Below, one piece after another: positions 5,777-7,134 of a DNA stretch of 7,134 bases. The translations under genes and the position numbers were made by a program. The DNA comes from Flavobacteriales bacterium UBA5869 (GTDB lineage Bacteria > Bacteroidota > Bacteroidia > Flavobacteriales_D > Crocinitomicaceae): positions 23,659 to 30,792 of the forward strand of contig DJFP01000175.1 of assembly GCA_002432565.1 (NCBI GenBank), written 5' to 3'. Under the pieces are notes generated by a model. That model was not told the origin of the DNA. It ran no database searches and saw only the letters and a list, made by a program, of their open reading frames with translations. Within the stretch, counting starts at the first letter, position 1. Each line of letters begins with the position of its first letter.

Positions 5777-6706
5777 ATGAGTACCATTTCTTTACCATGT
5801 CAGTTACTCTGTGCGTCTGCATCAGCTTACGCCATTACTCCTACGGATCCAAGCGGTCAGTATAACCCACTGGGGACAGATTCTCCTTTTCAAAATCAGT
5901 ACGATGCCGTTGGTTTCGTTGTTGATCCTTATGTGGTGACTGCAGATCAGATCGAAGCGGCTCTTGTAGGGCAAACCTCAAACAGTATTATCGTAGCTTT
6001 CCGCGGAACCCTCCCTCCTGCTTTAAATTGGGATTCTTTCTTCGATTGGATGGAAGATTTCATGGCGCCAACAACCACTAACATCAGTCTTCCGGGGGAA
6101 GTTCATGAAGGATTTCTATTTGCTTTGGGGTTGTTGAGAGGCGGAATTGTCGATGCAATCAAGGCACTGGATCCGTCGGGAACACTGCCGATCTATATTA
6201 CGGGACATAGTAAAGGCGGCGGAATTGCTCCGATTGCAGCTATGTATTTTAAAAATGCATACAGCCTCAATATTACGCAAACCATCACCTTTGCCGGTCC
6301 GAATTGTGGAAATACCGATTTTATGACTACATACAACGCTACCTTCCCGAATGATGTGCGTTACGAAAACTACCTGGACATTGTACCGCTTTTACCGCCG
6401 GACGCTGAGTTTATTGATCTTTTGGAAGCAATTCCGGACTTACCGGCATCCTTTGTAAACAAGATGAATGAGATGAAAGCATACGATTACCAGCCTGTGG
6501 GAAGTTTGATGTACATCGATTCAAGCGCAGTAGCGAAACCATATACAGCTGCGGAAGCCGAAATTTTATTACCTGTTCGAATGGCAGAGATCACGGAAAA
6601 AATCGTAACCCTTGATCTATCTGCTATCGGGGACGCGCACCACGCAAGCTGCGGATACCGGTATATGCAGGGAACATGCACAGGAACGACTATCTGCCCG
6701 GTTTAA
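5777..6706 (+). CDS. Class 3 lipase family alpha/beta hydrolase
   Basis: This 309-residue protein matches the fungal-type (class 3) lipase pattern. It has the oxyanion-hole strand IIVAFRGT (71-78), the nucleophile elbow GHSKGG with Ser145, the Asp in YLDIVPLLPP (Asp201), and a late His before a Tyr (DAHHASCGY, His288 or His289 with Tyr294). It is expected to hydrolyse an acylglycerol or other ester; the substrate is not predictable. The N-terminus (MSTISLPCQLLCASASAYAI) lacks positive charges before its mildly hydrophobic stretch. It resembles the N-terminal helix of the family more than a signal peptide, so export is doubtful. Six cysteines are present (8, 12, 177, 292, 301, 307), three in the last 20 residues, which could pair if the protein were extracytoplasmic. 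It is transcribed alone, divergent from the kinase, and ends shortly before a strong hairpin. Confidence 0.9.
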   Translation: MSTISLPCQLLCASASAYAITPTDPSGQYNPLGTDSPFQNQYDAVGFVVDPYVVTADQIEAALVGQTSNSIIVAFRGTLPPALNWDSFFDWMEDFMAPTTTNISLPGEVHEGFLFALGLLRGGIVDAIKALDPSGTLPIYITGHSKGGGIAPIAAMYFKNAYSLNITQTITFAGPNCGNTDFMTTYNATFPNDVRYENYLDIVPLLPPDAEFIDLLEAIPDLPASFVNKMNEMKAYDYQPVGSLMYIDSSAVAKPYTAAEAEILLPVRMAEITEKIVTLDLSAIGDAHHASCGYRYMQGTCTGTTICPV

Positions 6707-6731
6707 GCCTAACCAATTTTGTTCACTGAAT

Positions 6732-6759
6732 AAGGCGGTTTAAGAAATTAGACCGCCTT
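6732..6759. terminator. Strong hairpin terminator after the lipase
   Basis: A 12-bp stem (6732-6743 with 6748-6759, one G-U pair) containing AAGGCGGT/ACCGCCTT closes on a GAAA tetraloop of the GNRA type. The plus-strand side ends in a short T-run (CCTTTC) 25 bases after the lipase stop. It lies between convergent genes and may also stop the minus-strand gene ending at 6838, although the T-run on that side is poor. Confidence 0.7.
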
Positions 6760-6837
6760 TCACTACATTGGAAAATAGGGCTGAAGGTGTTGGCCTAATT
6801 CAAAAAGTCTGCGCTATTCGTAATATTTCAGTGGAAA

Positions 6838-7134
6838 CTAAAAGTCCAAAATATCCGAATCCCCTCTCCGATCTTTAGGTGTTTCTGTAATAGCTTTGGT
6901 GAGACATTGTGTTATCAGGACTACCTGCGAAATTAGCATCAGGTAAAAACCGATCAGCATTTCATCAGTGAGGACTACTCCCTGTTTTTCCGAGTTGCTC
7001 CACATCAAAAGGAATAAAGAAGCAGCGAATATAATGGCTGTTATGACGGCAGTTGGAAGTGATTTCGGGAAAAAGAACCGGCACAATACCAGCACAATGG
7101 CAACTGCTAAGTTTACCAGTGCAAATAACGACCC
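6838..7134 (-). CDS. Partial three-helix membrane protein, unknown function
   Basis: The frame is open from the right edge (7134) to a TAG at 6840-6838, giving at least 99 residues with the N-terminus outside the window. A GTG at 7095 could serve as a start, but the 13 codons upstream of it are open and hydrophobic (GSLFALVNLAVAI) and complete a membrane helix, so the true start is most likely beyond the edge. Three hydrophobic segments are visible: one leading into VLVLCRFFF, a second at LPTAVITAIIFAASLFLLMW, and a third at MLIGFYLMLISQVVLITQCL. A charged soluble tail follows (TPKDRRGDSDILDF). I do not recognise the family. It is convergent with the lipase. Confidence 0.7.
   Translation of the reverse strand, partial: GSLFALVNLAVAIVLVLCRFFFPKSLPTAVITAIIFAASLFLLMWSNSEKQGVVLTDEMLIGFYLMLISQVVLITQCLTKAITETPKDRRGDSDILDF

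Noticed and set aside
6838..7095. Complete 85-residue protein starting at GTG 7095
   Set aside because: The frame stays open and hydrophobic to the window edge, so the gene is better treated as truncated by the edge.
1..7134. tRNA, rRNA, CRISPR array, insertion sequence or phage genes
   Set aside because: No regularly spaced repeats, transposase or integrase motifs, terminal inverted repeats with duplications, or recognisable RNA gene sequences were seen on either strand.

Overview
The window looks like chromosomal DNA of a Bacteroidetes bacterium, probably a flavobacterium-like lineage. The reasons are AT-rich spacers, starts without clear Shine-Dalgarno sequences, at least one promoter of the Bacteroidetes type (TTTG, 19 bases, then a TAnnTTTG-like box), and proteins of styles common in that phylum (GAF-PAS hybrid kinase with HPt, TonB-C-like secreted protein, helical proteins of unknown function). 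The genus cannot be fixed from the sequence alone.

Layout. At the left edge are the last 39 codons of an unidentified plus-strand gene (1-120), then a small DUF5655-like protein (141-506). It converges on a minus-strand block across a hairpin terminator at 544-565. The minus-strand block, read from right to left, holds an 800-residue cytoplasmic hybrid histidine kinase (5593-3191), a degraded junction region (about 3194-2998), a single-domain response regulator (3001-2639), a membrane-anchored HEAT-like protein (2573-1764), a 209-residue helical protein of unknown function (1704-1075) and a secreted TonB-C-like protein (926-600). The last of these has a plausible promoter of its own. Divergent from the kinase lies a plus-strand class 3 lipase (5777-6706), followed by a strong hairpin. 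A three-helix membrane protein (6838-7134) runs off the right edge.

How the genes may work together. The kinase contains every phosphorelay part: His326 in the dimerisation domain, Asp615 in the receiver and His746 in the HPt domain. The small regulator with Asp53 immediately downstream is the natural final acceptor. Neither protein has a DNA-binding or enzymatic output domain, so output is probably by protein contact. The co-directional membrane HEAT-like protein and the 209-residue protein are candidates, but this is inference.

The most unusual point is the 189-base spacer between kinase and regulator. It contains a 17-codon stub of a second response regulator whose ATG overlaps the kinase stop (ATGA). 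Just before the intact regulator it also contains a decayed copy of the kinase's last 20 codons ending in the same ATGA. This is the footprint expected if a tandem kinase-regulator-kinase-regulator array collapsed by internal deletion. No RNA genes, insertion sequences, CRISPR arrays or phage genes were seen.
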